DNA from: Taenia hydatigena
Taxonomy: Eukaryota; Platyhelminthes; Cestoda; Cyclophyllidea; Taeniidae
Direction: 5' to 3'
Length of the DNA stretch: 64,000 bases
Assembly (NCBI GenBank): GCA_036345935.2
Contig: JADWOT020001561.1
Coordinates: 186,001 to 250,000 of the forward strand
Shown: positions 26,601 to 40,400 of the stretch, piece by piece
How the letters are laid out: each line of letters starts with the position of its first letter
How positions within the stretch are numbered: position 1 is the first letter of the stretch
The notes under the pieces: generated by a model
Told to the model about the DNA's origin: nothing
The model's input: only the letters and a program-made list of their open reading frames with translations
Database searches by the model: none
Program-made: the position numbers and the translations under genes

Positions 26601-27550
26601 CTGCAATCTAGTCGTAGATGTCCGTTTTGTAAAAAAAAAAATATGCTACATCTGTCATTTAGAGTTTTCTGAGGATCACCCATGCAGTAGGAGTTGTTTT
26701 GGGTTTGGGAAATACGTGATAGGTGGTGAAATTTGGATGTTATCAATGCTGGTGGGTTTGAACGAGTTTTTTCCAGCAATGACTTTACTCTTGTAGCCTT
26801 TGAAGCTCTATGAATCTCGTTCCACTTATGCGGACGTTTCTGCTATTGGTTTTCCATTTCACACATCTTAACACGGGATCCCGTTGTGTTTACACTGCGC
26901 TCTGCATGGCCGTGTTTTCGCGGATTTGTGTATGCGTTTGTGTGTGCTATGGTTGGTGAATATCATTTTGGCGCTAACGTGACATCCAGCTTCACGAAAA
27001 CTGTGGTTAGGACCTGTACTTTAGGAGGTTATTTATCCCTGGTGCACAATTTTTAGTAAATGGTGTACGCGCTTCACCTCAAAGGGTTTGTCGTGATTTT
27101 GAAATCAGAGTTCGATGTGATGTGTAGACCTTGGATGATTCAAAAGCTTATCATTTACATTAGCCTTTCCCGAAGATGATTAAACAATGCTTTTGAGATC
27201 ACGTACACATGCACAATTGTCTTAGCATTGTCCGAAAGCCGTTTTTGACTTGACAGGTTTGGTTTGATCTTATATTGTTTATAAATGACTATTTGGCTTA
27301 TAAGGAAGCGCGAAAATGCATCCACGTGTTTGTGTCCCCAAATTTGCAGGTGATTGAACGAGTGGCAGAAGACATTCGACGGGTGGGTACAGCGAAACGG
27401 CTCACTTCATTCGAGATTCCACGGAAGGTGCTTTTGGATCCAGATCCTTGGACGCCAGAGTCGGGTTTAGTGACGGATGCCCTGAAGATCAAACGCTTTA
27501 ATATCAAGAAGAAGTTTGAAGAGGATATCACGCGAATGTATGCCGAGTAA
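17614..27550 (+). CDS. Long-chain-fatty-acid--CoA ligase, ACSL3/4-like
   Basis: It activates long-chain fatty acids with ATP and CoA, usually at ER, mitochondria-associated or lipid-droplet membranes. Exons are 17614..17982, 18061..18360, 19663..20026, 21220..21572, 23048..23244, 24805..25070, 25981..26324 and 27350..27550, and all phases agree. They give about 797 residues, longer than the roughly 710-720 usual for ACSL3/4. The first ATG follows open sequence without ATG. The N-terminus has a hydrophobic anchor (TVAMIFIKLMVYAYEYLTL). Family motifs are the AMP-binding P-loop YTSGSTGTPKGV split between exons 3 and 4, GYLPLAHVLELT, GQGYGLTE, RWFCTGDIG and DRKKDLVKLQGGEYVSL. The C-terminus WTPESGLVTDALKIKR matches the ACSL3/4 branch. 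Introns are mostly 1-2 kb, unlike the compact genes downstream. Confidence 0.95.
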
Positions 27551-28206
27551 ACACTGCGCTTCGTTCAATCTCTGGGATTTTGTGTTCACGACAACGCAAT
27601 TCGACACGTTTCCTCCATCTTTATCTCCTCCGATCACCTCTATCTGCCTTTGCTGTAATTCCTTCTTTGTAATCAGAATCGGCTTCCTAATTCCTATGGT
27701 TGCAATTTCTTTTCAGTTTTGGCGTAGGCTTCACTTGACTATTCGGTTCGCTCAATGAACGCAAGGCTGATCTGTGTAGTGCTAGACCGGGAGGGCGTAG
27801 TATGTGTCGCCTTTGGCGGTGCGCTTGCCGTGGAGGCGTGGCTGCGTAACTACTTCAGACCTGGACGGTGTGACCTGTGACGTAGTTTCAGGATAAGCAC
27901 CACTGTTTAGTACCGTGGAGACTCGAATCTCGTAGGTGCGGGTAACTTGGCTTGGACAAAAGTGTTGAAGCCGTTGCCCATGGGTTCACTAGTTTGACAA
28001 AATAGCATCTGTAACAAATTAGAGTCAAAATCGCCGAGTTAATAGTTTACAGCAAGGAAACATCAGCCCCATAAATCTTATAAGCGACTTCGTCACTCTT
28101 AAGTTTTTGGTAAAACTTAAATCGGTGTACTCAAATTTGTTTTATCGAATCGACATTGAGTTGGTCAGGAGCCACCGCCCACTTTCTGCCTTCGTCGCTT
28201 TAAGAA
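27551..28206. other. ACSL-SHMT intergenic region
   Basis: This 656-bp stretch between two head-to-tail plus-strand genes should hold the ACSL 3' UTR and the SHMT promoter and 5' UTR. I saw no canonical AATAAA close after the ACSL stop and no recognisable promoter motif. Confidence 0.5.
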
Positions 28207-31200
28207 ATGGACTCCTCTGAGTTGAGTTTGGAGTCAGTCGATCCTGAGATTTATCGGCTTTGTAAAGAGGAAGAATTACGTCAGCGCAACTGCATTGAGT
28301 TGATCGCTTCTGAGAACTTTGTCAGCAAGGCTGTTTTGTGTGCGATTTCTTCAGCTTTTCATAACAAGTATTCGGAAGGAGTGGTTGGTTCAAGGTTGGT
28401 ATTCTGGGCTTTGAGCCTTTGACAGCATCCTCGTAGATACTACGGTGGAGTTGATGTTGTCGATGCAATGGAGTCGCTATGCATTGAAAGAGCACTAAAG
28501 TTGTTCAAACTGTCTCCGGAGGACTGGGGTGTGAATGTTCAACCCTACAGCGGATCTCCAGCAAATGTTGCAGTCTATGTTGGGTTAGTTGGACCTCATG
28601 GGCGCATCATGGGTCTAAATCTTCCAGATGGTGGTCATCTCACTCATGGTTTCTTCACTCCAAGTGGGAAGAAGGTGCGTTGCTTCTAACCACATTTCTA
28701 ATCGCATATTGATGAACTTCGCACTCTTTGTTTCACTGAATTAAGCAAACTTGAATGCTCTTGCTCATTCTTTAAAGCATTTTATGAATCTAACTTACTG
28801 GTTTGTGTTGACTCCATAGTAGACAGAGGTTGACATTTGTGTGGTTCCCATTCGTGCGTGTATTCGCTTTGTTGTCCATGCTAATGCTAGCTTCTTTATT
28901 TGCGAAGATCTCTTCTATGCATTAAGGTATCTCTGTCTCTCCTTTTTGTTGTGGAGGCCTGGTCTTGTTCATTCCATTTCTGATGTTTTTACTTTCGCTC
29001 TTCAAGATCTCGGCCTCCTCGATGTTCTTTGAATCAATGCCCTATTGCGTGGACACCAGCACGGGTCTGATCGATTTTGAGGCATTGGCGGCCAGTGCGA
29101 AGCTCTTCCGACCTCGTCTTATTGTCGTCGGTGCCAGTGCCTACCCACGTCAGCTGGACTACTCTCGATTCCGTCAAATCGCCGATTCTGTGGGCGCTCT
29201 GATGATGGTTGATATGGTAGGCATCTGAAAATCCACATTTTTGGTCAGTTTCCGGTTTCCACCCTGAAACGAGGTTCCATTGCATTCCAAAGCTTTCATT
29301 ATAGTTCTACGCCATGATTTTGGCGGGAAGTGGTCTTGGTTTGTCGGGCACTTAAACTTCTTGCCCCACTATGGTGGTTGTGGTTTGGTTTGCGGCCCGC
29401 TTGTTTGCTTCGCTATTCTGCTGCTCTTATGCTTTTGCACGGGCAATACGTGAGCTTTATGGCTGCGAATTTTCCTCTCCTAAATTCCATGTTTAGTATC
29501 GACAAACAGTTAAAGGGATTAAAAATGTGACTTTTGAGTCTGCAACATTCAAACCAACCTTTTACAATCTTCGTTTTAAGACTGAATGGTCAGCAGTTTT
29601 GTCCCATTTGATGGCGTGTTCTCGGGTTGTTCACTGCGTTATTACCAACGCTTCTAGGATTCGAATAGTTCAGTAATTATGAAATTTCTACGGTGTTCCC
29701 ATTACAAACGGAAATCCGAAATGAATTTGATGCTCTTTATTAGGGGCAAGAATCTTAACTACGCTCTCGCCACTATTCATTTTGACAGCTGGCAGATACT
29801 GATCTGGAATCAATAAAGGGAAGTAGTTTCCCACATTGGTTGGAAAAGATTGCAAATTCATTTGTCGGGAAAGGCACTCCACTGAGGTGGCGAAGATTTG
29901 GATTTCGTCGCCCGAAATCTACCACGTAAAAGAATTTTAGTAGGATATCGCTCTTGAATGTATCTAATAATCGATTTCGCAGCCTGGTTGGCTTCTTCGG
30001 TCATGTTTTTGATGGATTTTCAAAATTTGCCATATTTAGCGACAAACTGTATCACTTTTAGCCATTCTCTGCGATGCGTTTGCTCCCAAATTAATTTGCT
30101 AGCTGCTTAATCACGCATCTTGTGCATACTTTAATGAACCTTACCCGTGGTACGATCACGGCCGTTCTCGAATCCTTGAAGCGGCTCCAAGGACAATTAG
30201 ATAAGGAATTGCTGCATTTTGACAGATTCTTCTAAATTGATCATGCTATAATGCAGTCGTGCATCCTTTACAGGACGACAAATTTTCGACTTCAGACTGC
30301 AGGGCCAGGTGGCTGCTCATTGTGATCACGCTACCCGTTACGATCTGGAAAACGACCTTTTACAAGTCCCGTGTGTAACCGGTAGCATAATTTGAGGGTG
30401 CTGCCACTTATTTCCGTTTGTCCAAAGGGTGGTGAATCTGGGTTGAATCACGTGCTATTTCTTTCTAAGTATCTTCGTTACTTAATCTGGCTTTTTTAAG
30501 AAGCTGTGTTCTTGTTGGTGGACATGCTATGATTGTATTGCAGAGTATTTCCGATGGCGCCAATGGAGCAATCCTGAATTAAGGTATCGGTCTTTTCAGT
30601 AATATTGCGTCATCTTAACTGATCTGACGTTCATTTGGATTCCTGCCACGTTGAGGACTACCTACGACCTAAGAAACCAATTCATTGAGGGTTCAAGGAT
30701 ACCCTATGAGAATAGGTAGTCTCGCCTATTCCTTCAGCTATTAACTAATCTTCCCTAATACAGGCTTTTCTATAGGGGGTCACTTCACTGCCCACTTAAG
30801 ACTCAGCTTGCTTCAGAATGAGTTTTGAAAACAAGGGTTGTCTCCAAACGTTTAAAGCATTATTTCATCCGTTATGGTGCCTTCTAAGGGGGGACTGAAA
30901 TCTTTCTCCTTGATCAGGCGCACATAAGCGGTCTCATCATCAGCGGTCTGCATCCCTCACCCTTCGAGCACGCCGACGTGGTCACCACAACGACGCACAA
31001 AACCCTTCGCGCCGCCCGTGGTGCTATGATCTTCTTCCGTCGGCGCAAACTCGCCCCACCACCGAAAAAGATGGCCAAAAACGGTCCTACTGTCGGGGAG
31101 GTGAGTTATGAATTGTTTATCAACGGTTCAATCACCGTTTGAATCGACCTTTCCTACCAGCTTTGCGGCTCTATTGGGAGTATTTAGAATTTAGACGGTG

Positions 31201-34200
31201 CTTTGCTTGTTTTTTTGTGGTTAGTGTGTTGCTTGCTGATTCTCCATTGTGGTCTATCGTTCTGTAGACTAGCTCTCCGTTGGTTTGACAATATTATTAT
31301 TTAATTGTTTCCCGGTCCGCTCTTCTTTAATCGTTCTTTGCAACTGGTTTTCAGGAGCATTCTGCATTCGGTACCCAGGAGGGACCGCTTCCTGGTGTCT
31401 TAATTAACCCACAAGTCGTTGCGCGAATGCATCGGTTTATTCTCCGACATGCTTTCCACTGCCAACGCGGTGCCATTAATTTCGATAGGGAACCATGCAT
31501 CACCACGTCTGTTATGCCATCTACATTAAAGTAGTTGAGTCGAGTGTAGTGCTCAGGTTTCAGCGTGTTAAGGGCCTCCTTCCTTGGACATTAAGTTGTT
31601 TTTATTTAATAGATGTTGAAGGTAGATGCCTCTTATATTGTTGCCATTATCTTCAATGCAGAAATTTGTATTACACCAAGCAGCTAAAATAGGCCCCTTG
31701 TTTTCGTTGATTTGGGCGTCCATTTTTAAATTATAGCTTTCATATGCCATTGAAGACCTTACAAAGTAGCCACAACAGGGGTTGCTCTTAACTCATTTCA
31801 ACCGTTGCAATCACTCCGCTTCACTCTACCCTCGAGGCAGGTTCAGCCATGCCCAAAATAAATTGACTCATTCCTTACCTCTGACTCACGTCTGACCGTC
31901 AGCACTTTCCACCATGGGGATCCAGTAGACCGCAGCCAAGTGACGTCATTTTTCCGTGTGCGCTTCCTATTGGCCCACCTCACCCGTTCCCTTCCAGCGT
32001 GTGACAGTTATCTTCAGTTCCAACCAGTCGATGTGTTATCTCAGACATAAGTAAAATGATTTGTTTTCTGTTTATAGAAAAAATGTAGGGAGACTATTTT
32101 TCAACATCGCCAGCGCTGGTTTGGATCTGTCAAATTAAGATTTTCCAAAATCTTAATTTAGACTTTATGAAGTGAGGACTTCTTCGCCTTTATGCCTTGA
32201 TGTTTTGCTTTCAAACAGGCGGGCGACGGACCTATCTATGTAGCGACAGACTTTGAGCAGCGTATCAACGACGCTGTTTTCCCCGGCTTGCAGGGCGGCC
32301 CTCATAACAACAACATCGCTGGTATCGCGGTGGGATTGCACGAGGCTCTTCAACCCGAATTCGGTCAGTACATCCACCGCGTTGTCGAGAACAGTAAATA
32401 CCTCGCCTCTCGGCTTCAGGATCTTGGCTACACGGTTAGCTTTCCATTCATGTTGGGATCTATTTTGGGGTCGCTAAAGTATTGGGAGAGCATTTTAACT
32501 TCCAGAGAATTGATAATGAAAAATTTGTCGTACACCTCAAAGAGCATAAGGATTCGACAAACGGACTCATACTCTATTTTTAACATTGCCCTGACATGAG
32601 AAAAGCCATGCAACATTCGTCTTACAGTTCGGAGACATAGCATCCGATTTTTGTCCCTTTGGGTCGATCAAGGGAACGATCTCTTGCTTGGTAATGAGAT
32701 GAGGCATAGACGACTTTGCACTCATTGACAAAATGGTACAAAGGTTAAGGAGCCCATGCCTCAAGGAGGACCACATGGGAAGTCATTTTACTCTTATTTG
32801 ATCTGTGCCATCTATGCAGCTTCCTCTTGCTTTTTTGAGCGCAAATGTGTGATTGCAGTTATTTGAGTTCATTCGGGAGATTGACCTCGTTTTGTGCTCT
32901 AGATTGCGAATTTGGAACAGAGCTACAGCTAAGTGCTTGTTTTAATACCTGAAAAGAGCATGAACTATTTTATTTCTTATTGATGCATTGCTATACCCCT
33001 AGAGTGATCCGACTGATAGAGGCCGAACTTCAAGAGAAAGTCGTGCTCTATTTGTTGAATCCAAAAGGCTCTACATGCTTTTGGTTTATAAGCATGCATT
33101 ATTAGTTATGTGCCTTAACTCTGGTTAACTTTCATGCGTATAACATGTCAAATCCTAGATCAGGAGCTAATCGGATCTTGCCAGCTCTTGAATGAGGGCT
33201 GTGCTTTGTCGTTTATGCCCAAGTGTCCCAATTGGCTGTCTTAAGCAAGAACGTCGCCAACGTTCGAGGTGTTCTCACTGCCTTATTCGCAAGATCGGTC
33301 GCATGTAGTCGTCCTAACTAGGATTGGTTGCAAGTTTTTCATGACTACAGTGATTGGGTTTGTTTGCTCATTGTTGAGCAAATGTGGTCATTGATAGTGA
33401 AACCTGAAATTTACGTGTTATACAATGCTGCTGGAGTAAATGAACACTTCTGGCGTCATTGGCATCAACATACCAAATACCTCACTTGAAATATTTGTTT
33501 TGACACAATTCTGAAAATGTTTTCTTTGGAATCGCAATCGTTCACATTGTGTACACTAGGAGGCATATTTATTCGCACATGCAGAAGCTTCACTATGTGG
33601 TCATTCCCAGAGAGCAACGAACTGGAAGGCATTGGGCTGCAAAATAAACCCACTTCAATAGATGCATAAGCCAGGCCTGTGTTATAAATCGGTTCACTAA
33701 TTCACTGGTGTTTTCAAAATAAGTATGCTCTGTGTTTTTAGATAACAACTGGTGGTACTGATACACACCTCTTTTTGATGGATTTTCGACCCCTCAAAAT
33801 GGATGGGGTGCGTGTCTCTACAGTGCTGGAGGCGATAGGAATCACCGTGAATAAAAACACTGTTCCTGGGGACGTAAGCGCTTTTCGGTAAGTCATCATT
33901 TCCGTATTGAAAGAACTTCCCTGCGTAAACACCTGCAGCCTTTTGTTCAAGTCAGCTTTGTATTACTCGTGTAGCGTCAGTTATTTTTATGCTTTCGAGC
34001 AGGAGGCTTTGGGGACTATTGTCACCTTATTGTAGGCTAACAATCGCAGGAAACTGATTAAAATCGGGTAACACCATGTATGAATGGAACAAATGCCATT
34101 TTACCATGTCGATCGAGTTTGATCGGAGCATCGTTCTTGGCGCCCCCTGGGTATTTCCCCCGATGGTCGTCGAAATGTTTTTTTTTCAGCACACTGGGGA

Positions 34201-35582
34201 GATTTTCGTTTTCATCTCGTGGGTCCCTATGGGTGCTCGTGTGCTGACTTCCTACTTTGAACTTATTTAGGATCAATCAACCAATTCGTTCCCGTTCGAA
34301 TGCTGTTTCCTAGCAAGTATACTTCACATTCCTACTGCTTTTTGCAAGGTAATTAGCCTAGTGGCGCTTGACGAGATGGAGGACCATAAATCAGTTTACT
34401 AACAACTGCCTCAGCATTTTACGGTTCCTTAGTTTTCCGCCCACAGAATTCTTAGTTCCTTGTACTATGGGCGAGCCCCAATTCTCTGAACTTTTCGATA
34501 TTTTGGAAATGAGTAAGGCTTGTTATCCGCTCTTGAATTATTCGTTCATTTGGAGCAACCTTTTTTGAAATTTAGCTGCCCTGAAAAGCGTGGCTTTCTG
34601 CAGATGCGGCTGGAAGCATTGTTGAGTGGACGACTAAGCAATAAGGTATCGGCTGTCCTGGTTTTGACAAGAGATCTCACTGTGAAACGATCCTAAACCC
34701 ACAATCGTAGGAATGGATGAGTCGAATCTAGTTCTAACAGATGTTCCGTCAGCATCGTCGGCTCTTCGATCTTAGTGTTATTTCACGTCTATTCAAACTA
34801 TTTGATAATAAATAGACCTGAAATTGATTGAAGGTGGTATAAAAGCAGGAAAGGTTTCAAAAATTGGCGGCGCAATCAGTGCCCGTAAACGGACTGTTTC
34901 ATTCTTTCTGTGTGAGTTTACGTGAGTCGACAGTGGATTTCGTATTTAGCAATAATGTCGGAGGAAGTTCATTTGCTGAACTGAGTTTGAACCAGTAACC
35001 GAACCCATATGTTAGATAGGACCCATTCGGACAAAGCCATTTATCCTGATAATTTTCCCTCATCAACCCTCCGCTAGTCCTACCCACTCGTTAAGTTAAA
35101 TAAATCGAAAGGGAGTTGTTTGATATTGTTTCCTCACTACGACAATTAAGACATCGTTTGGGGAATTTTTTTACACCTTAGTCCCAGTGGTATTCGCATT
35201 GGCACACCAGCAGTGACCTCTCGCGGCTTCGGCTTGGCGGAGATGAAACGGGTCGCGGAGTTCATTCATGCCGGGGTGCAAATCGCTTTGAAAGTTGCCG
35301 CGGGTCTTAAAACACCGGCGATCAAGGAATTCGAGGTGAGGCGTAGTCAAATCAGAACCTCAAGTTTATGTTTCTCCTATGCCACTCAACCTTTCCACTG
35401 TTTCCCTTGCCTCGTGAAAAAAGAAAGTTAATTTTTAGTGATTCCTCAATGCTGTCTAGCTTATTGTCTAATTTTCCTCCTAGGCTGCTCTAAGTCTCAA
35501 TGCTGAAGCACAAGGTGAGATAAGTAACTTGAGGAGAGAGGTTACCGAATTCGCTGCGACTTTTCCCCTGCCAGGATTCTGA
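28207..35582 (+). CDS. Serine hydroxymethyltransferase, cytosolic-type
   Basis: This PLP enzyme interconverts serine and glycine while loading one-carbon units onto tetrahydrofolate. Exons are 28207..28394, 28437..28674, 29007..29216, 30918..31100, 32219..32434, 33742..33887, 35182..35335 and 35484..35582; all junctions are in phase and give 477 residues, close to the family size. Motifs include [40 protein letters not shown], the PLP lysine in [20 protein letters not shown] and [15 protein letters not shown]. There is no mitochondrial targeting extension, so a cytosolic form is likely. The ATG has G at -3 and +4. Intron 1 is only 42 nt; others reach 1.8 kb. The lysine motif reads TLRAAR instead of the usual TLRG(P/A)R. 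Confidence 0.96.
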
Positions 35583-35616
35583 TTAACAAGTATTTTATGA
35601 AATCCCATTTTTCACT

Positions 35617-35622
35617 AATAAA
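35617..35622 (+). promoter_or_regulatory. Polyadenylation signal of SHMT
   Basis: A canonical AATAAA lies 34 nt after the SHMT stop codon on the same strand. This spacing fits a very short 3' UTR. Confidence 0.6.
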
Positions 35623-37470
35623 CGTTTTGTATCGCTAAAATGGGCGCTTCAGAGATAAAGGTGATTGTTGCGGTATTCACATTGGGAAAGTCGTTCCACT
35701 GTACTACACATTACCCTACCTGAGTAGGGCGAGCTCCGTACTTATTCATGTTGACTTTTCCACTTACGCGGTTTTAGTTGCAGCTTTGGCATTACGGCGT
35801 TGGCGTCTCCTCAGTATGCCAATGGTGAATCGCCCATGTGGACGTGCGCCGCTTTGTTGTCATTGATGGAAGCATACGATCTGAAGTCGACAACCTTGCT
35901 ACGGTTATTTGTCGCACCTTGGCGTACCATAGTGGTAGGGTGCTTCCAACATCCTACAATTGATTTCCCTCAGCCTAGGAAACGGTCGCATGCCTGATTC
36001 CACCTTTAGACTACAAATGCAGCGTGCCAGTTTGGAATGGCATGCTCTGGAAGAGGAGGGGGTCTGACTTCGCATGGACGGGATTCAGTGGCGTCAATAT
36101 TTTGAACGTTGGGTCGGTCCACCCAATCGAGGATTGGTCGAGTCTTAGTTTGCCTCTTGATCATCCCGTTTAAGCAAGAAGGGCTTTAATTGTCTGGGTA
36201 TGAGTATTCTCACGAAACCGCAAACCTCGATAGGAGAAACACGGCTCAGGGTACGCATGACTACATGGCAGTAGCGCAATGGACGCCCTGCCACACTGTC
36301 AAGAAGAGTGGCTTGATTCACAACGACTCCAATTTGATGAGTCCGCCATGAGGGCACTTGCTCCTAGAATTCGACCCTGTATTTACCGTTTCTACGATTC
36401 CCTTTAAAGCGTTGCAAAGCTATCCTGGGGGGGCTGCTGCTTTCGGTTGCACCATGGGGCACTTCGAGCGAGGAACACCCATTCAGTTCACTCCAAAATT
36501 AATAATGTTTCCTATTCAAAAGGCCAGAAATGGAGTTGTAATGTTTTGGATTCCTTAAACGGCTTAGGTGCATTAATGTTCTACTTGGATTTCCTACGCA
36601 AGCACTTCAAATTTGTGCCACGGCAGTTGGTTCACGTCAGTGGATGCTCAATCAATCGGTGAGCTAGTAGTGCAGCAGACAACAAATGCCCCGCCGTTAT
36701 GTTTGCGCCCAGCCTCCCATCCCTTCTGCACGCCAATGGTACATATTTGTCCCCGTTTTGTGTTCTTTCGTCCTCAGGAAGTCTCGGGACGCCAGATTAG
36801 TGCTTTTACAGCTCTTTGGGGTGTTACGACTTTAAGGAAGACACGAGTAGTAAATTCATTTTATGATGTTTTCACTGGCTAGAATATGGCAGGCTGGATG
36901 TTTGTTTAACCCACGGCTTTGCAAAAGGGGTCACTTAGATGCGCCGTTATTGTATCGTAGCCAGATAGGCCGGCTCCTTGGCCATATCATTGGTCCACGG
37001 TCAGGCTGTATTGCTGTCTCGAAATTTCCCTGAAAACGGAAGAGGATTACTCAGTCAGAACATCTAGATGGCGTATAGAAGGGCTTAAGGCTGGTGGCAA
37101 TATACAGAAGTCAATAATCCACCAGGCAGAGGTGAAATAACTAGGGAAAGAAGTAAGGTTTTCACAAAACGAGCATCTAATTAAACAAAAACAATCTTGC
37201 AAATTCAACTTATTTTTATAATAGGCGGGTAATTGCTTTTTGATTGGTTGTATATGATGCGAAACTTCAGCTTACACAGTTTGTACCGCATTTCAACCCC
37301 AGTGAAATCAAAAGTTGAACGCATGCATTTTGCATAAAATTTTGCGCGGTTTCTTTAAACCAAAATTCAAAAGAACTGAAAAGGCTGCTAAAATTGTCAC
37401 TTACGGTCCCAAAAATTTTCAAACAGCTTACAAATTATGCAGCAGCATTTCGCCGGACATTTCAAAGTGT
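35623..37470. other. SHMT-NBAS intergenic region
   Basis: About 1.85 kb with no gene I can support. Short plus-strand open frames near 35800-36000 and 36360-36880 lack recognisable motifs or convincing splice partners. The right end should include the NBAS promoter. Confidence 0.5.
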
Positions 37471-40400
37471 ATGTTTGGAGCCTTTGTGTTGGCAAATGTT
37501 GTACAACTTTACGGCAAAATAATGAGCTCGCCTGTTGGTAGTGCATTCCCTGTAAGTCAATGACAGATCGCTAGTTTTAATTTACGCCTATGGTGTGCTG
37601 ATTACAGAACCATTATTTATCTTTCGGTAACCTTGTGAGTTTGGCTAAAGTGTTGTACAGCAATCTTATTTTAAAACATTTTGGCGTTTTTAAGGATCAG
37701 GATGTAAGGCATCGTGGAACTACTGAGATGCCTCATAATAATCCTAATCTGCAACTCCCTCCTAACCTCTACATTAGGGAGGATCTGATTTCCCTTCAAG
37801 CGGAGTTTCCCGATGTAGTTGTCTCCTACGATTTCATCAAGTTAGCAGCCAAACTTCAAATCAGCCATTCAATTCATGATATTGCTAAGGAGGAGAAGAA
37901 GCCATCAGTCATATCTAGATTAAGCCACCGGTTGATGTCCTACTGGTCCTCTCTTTTGGGACATTCGTCTCCTGTTATTCTTGCTTATAGTCAGTACAAA
38001 AGTACCGGTTATCCATGGACTATCGGTTGCTTGCCACCGTCCCTCGTCATTGTCTTGGCGATTCGTTGGCTTGAGGTGTCACCATCCGCTGTAGCGGTTG
38101 ATCCCATTTCTACTCTAACCAATTTGGAGTCAGATGACGTCACCATCGATCCAACTCTGCCCGATTTCGATCCCGCCGCGACACCTTCTCCCACCGAGAA
38201 ATCCTCGGATTCCGTAAAGTGGAGGCGGTGGCCTCTAGCTTATATGGATCCCTACCCACAATGGCGTGTCCTTGCCCTGCACGCCAACCAGTTTATTGGT
38301 ATTGGATATAGTAATGGTGCTATTGAGATCATAAATCTCAGCGACGGTAATAATCCTCACATATTCATTCAACAACCCTGCGATTCGGATTTTTCACCAA
38401 TTGTGGGAATGAGCTTTTTACTGAACTCCTCCTACCTAGTTGTGTGCCGATTTTCGGGTGAAATTGAATTGTGGCATCTTAAAGACAAATCTGTTGGCTT
38501 CTCTGCTCATTTAGTTTCGCAAAAACTTCACCATTCGTTTATATTTTCCTCTGCCTTTGATGCTAAAAACTCCCTCCTTGTCATTGGTGGTGAGTTTATG
38601 GGTACACCGAGGGACAATCTGACAGTCCTTTCAATCGACAATCTCTCTTCCTTCTCTGAATTCGTTCCTACTAAGACGACTGTCCTTGGGGCTGGTGGTT
38701 TCACATCTTCAAAGTTACGCTCTCTTGTGCGTTCATTTTCTACTCGACAAAACACCAATCTCGCGGATGGATTCGCCAGCCTATCTTTATCTCCTGGTGG
38801 CAATCTCCTCTCTGCTCTGCACTGCTCTCGTGCCATTTCTGTGTGGTCATTTCCTGCATGCTCTCTTCTCACCACCATCATTTCTGACGCTGTGGAAATA
38901 AACAGCACGACAGTCGTCTGCAAACCGCTCTCTCCACTGCTCAATTCCAAAATACCGGTGCCACATCATTTAAATTGGTGGAATCGGGATTCCACTGACC
39001 CTCTGCTGACGATTCTCAAAAGTGATGGTTCCCTCTCAGTAATCGACATTGAGAGCATGGAGAATCAGCTATTCAATGTAGATAATAACCAGGGTGATGA
39101 AAACATTCAATTTTCCCCATTTACATCCTTTGCAATTGCTAGTGTCATCAATCCCACTGTAACTGAGCTCTTCCTTCTTGATTGTTCGATAGAATTGGCT
39201 CCTAGGAGGGAGAAAAAAGTCCAGCACCGCGGTAGTACACAAGGAGGCTATATCGGTGCATTTGCTGCAGCACTTGGCATAACGGGGAAGTGGGAATCTG
39301 AGGATAAGATTACTCAGCCTTTGGAAGAGGTCTCTTCCACATTCATGAGGGCTAATATAGTTCGCATATCAGCGACCTCTCGTCGTGAGCTTTTCATCCA
39401 CCGTCTTCGATGCTGCCGATTTTCTGAAGCACTGGCTCTCACTGTTCATGATAACGATGAGGCCGATGATGTGGAACTTGATTCGGAGTTTGCCTGGCAG
39501 TATCAAATGCTTGCACTATTCCATTTCCCTCTCAAACCTGCCGTTTTCGAAAAAAATGTAGCAGTCTGTATCTCAAAGATTACAAAGCGAGTGAATTGGC
39601 TCATTCGAGCGTGTCTCCATGAAATTCCTTGCATTGATGCTGGTTGGAAAACGGTCGACCTCTTCCGCGCAACAAAATCCCTTCTAAGGGCGGGTCTTTC
39701 TCGCTCCTCTAACAATACCGCCAATGTGATGTTCCAGGAACGGCTCCACCAACTTAAAGTGCTGACAGCCATCTATGCTGAGGAATGTGCCTTGTCCCTG
39801 TCGAAAGAGACTAGTGATGACTATGCTGAAGGCGAGGTGAAGAAATGGTGGCTGGAATTGGAGGCCTATCGACAAAACTCACCACTTGGCATTGCTCTAT
39901 GGTACTTGCAAACTCAACGCTACGCAGCGCTCGGAATTTTAGTGTCCCATTACTTCAATATTCTAGCTCCCCACCTTATTAGTCTTCTTTCAACCGCCCC
40001 CGCAATTGAATCACCTGCCAAGTACATTCGACCGGTCAAATTTTTCCCTTCAGGGTCGATGGTCGAACAGCCTACCATGAGTAAGTTTTCCGAGGGTCGT
40101 CACAAAGCTGCTATCGAGCACCTTTATTCCCTTCTTCCTAAAGACTTTCGATGGGCGAATGTCACTCCAAATATAGTAAATCTTGCTCAGTGGGCTTGTA
40201 CGCGAGCCTACGAGTTGGATCGGCTGTCTGGGCTTGCCACCGAAGCTGACGAGTTGTTGACAGTAGTTATTGAAATCATCAAGGAGGGCAGTAATGATAA
40301 TTTAGGCACGAAGTGGCGTCGTTCGAAGCGACGTGCTTTGGCACTGCTGCAAAAGTACTCCGATGAAGTAGTCCAATTCACGACGGTAAGTTGGAGCTGA

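Noticed and set aside
35800..35997. 65-codon plus-strand frame between SHMT and NBAS
   Set aside because: It looks mildly protein-like at its start (SPQYANGESPMW) but has no splice partner, no homology I recognise, and degrades after about 45 codons.
38528..38950. 140-codon minus-strand frame
   Set aside because: It is antisense to the large NBAS exon, whose plus-strand translation matches a known family.
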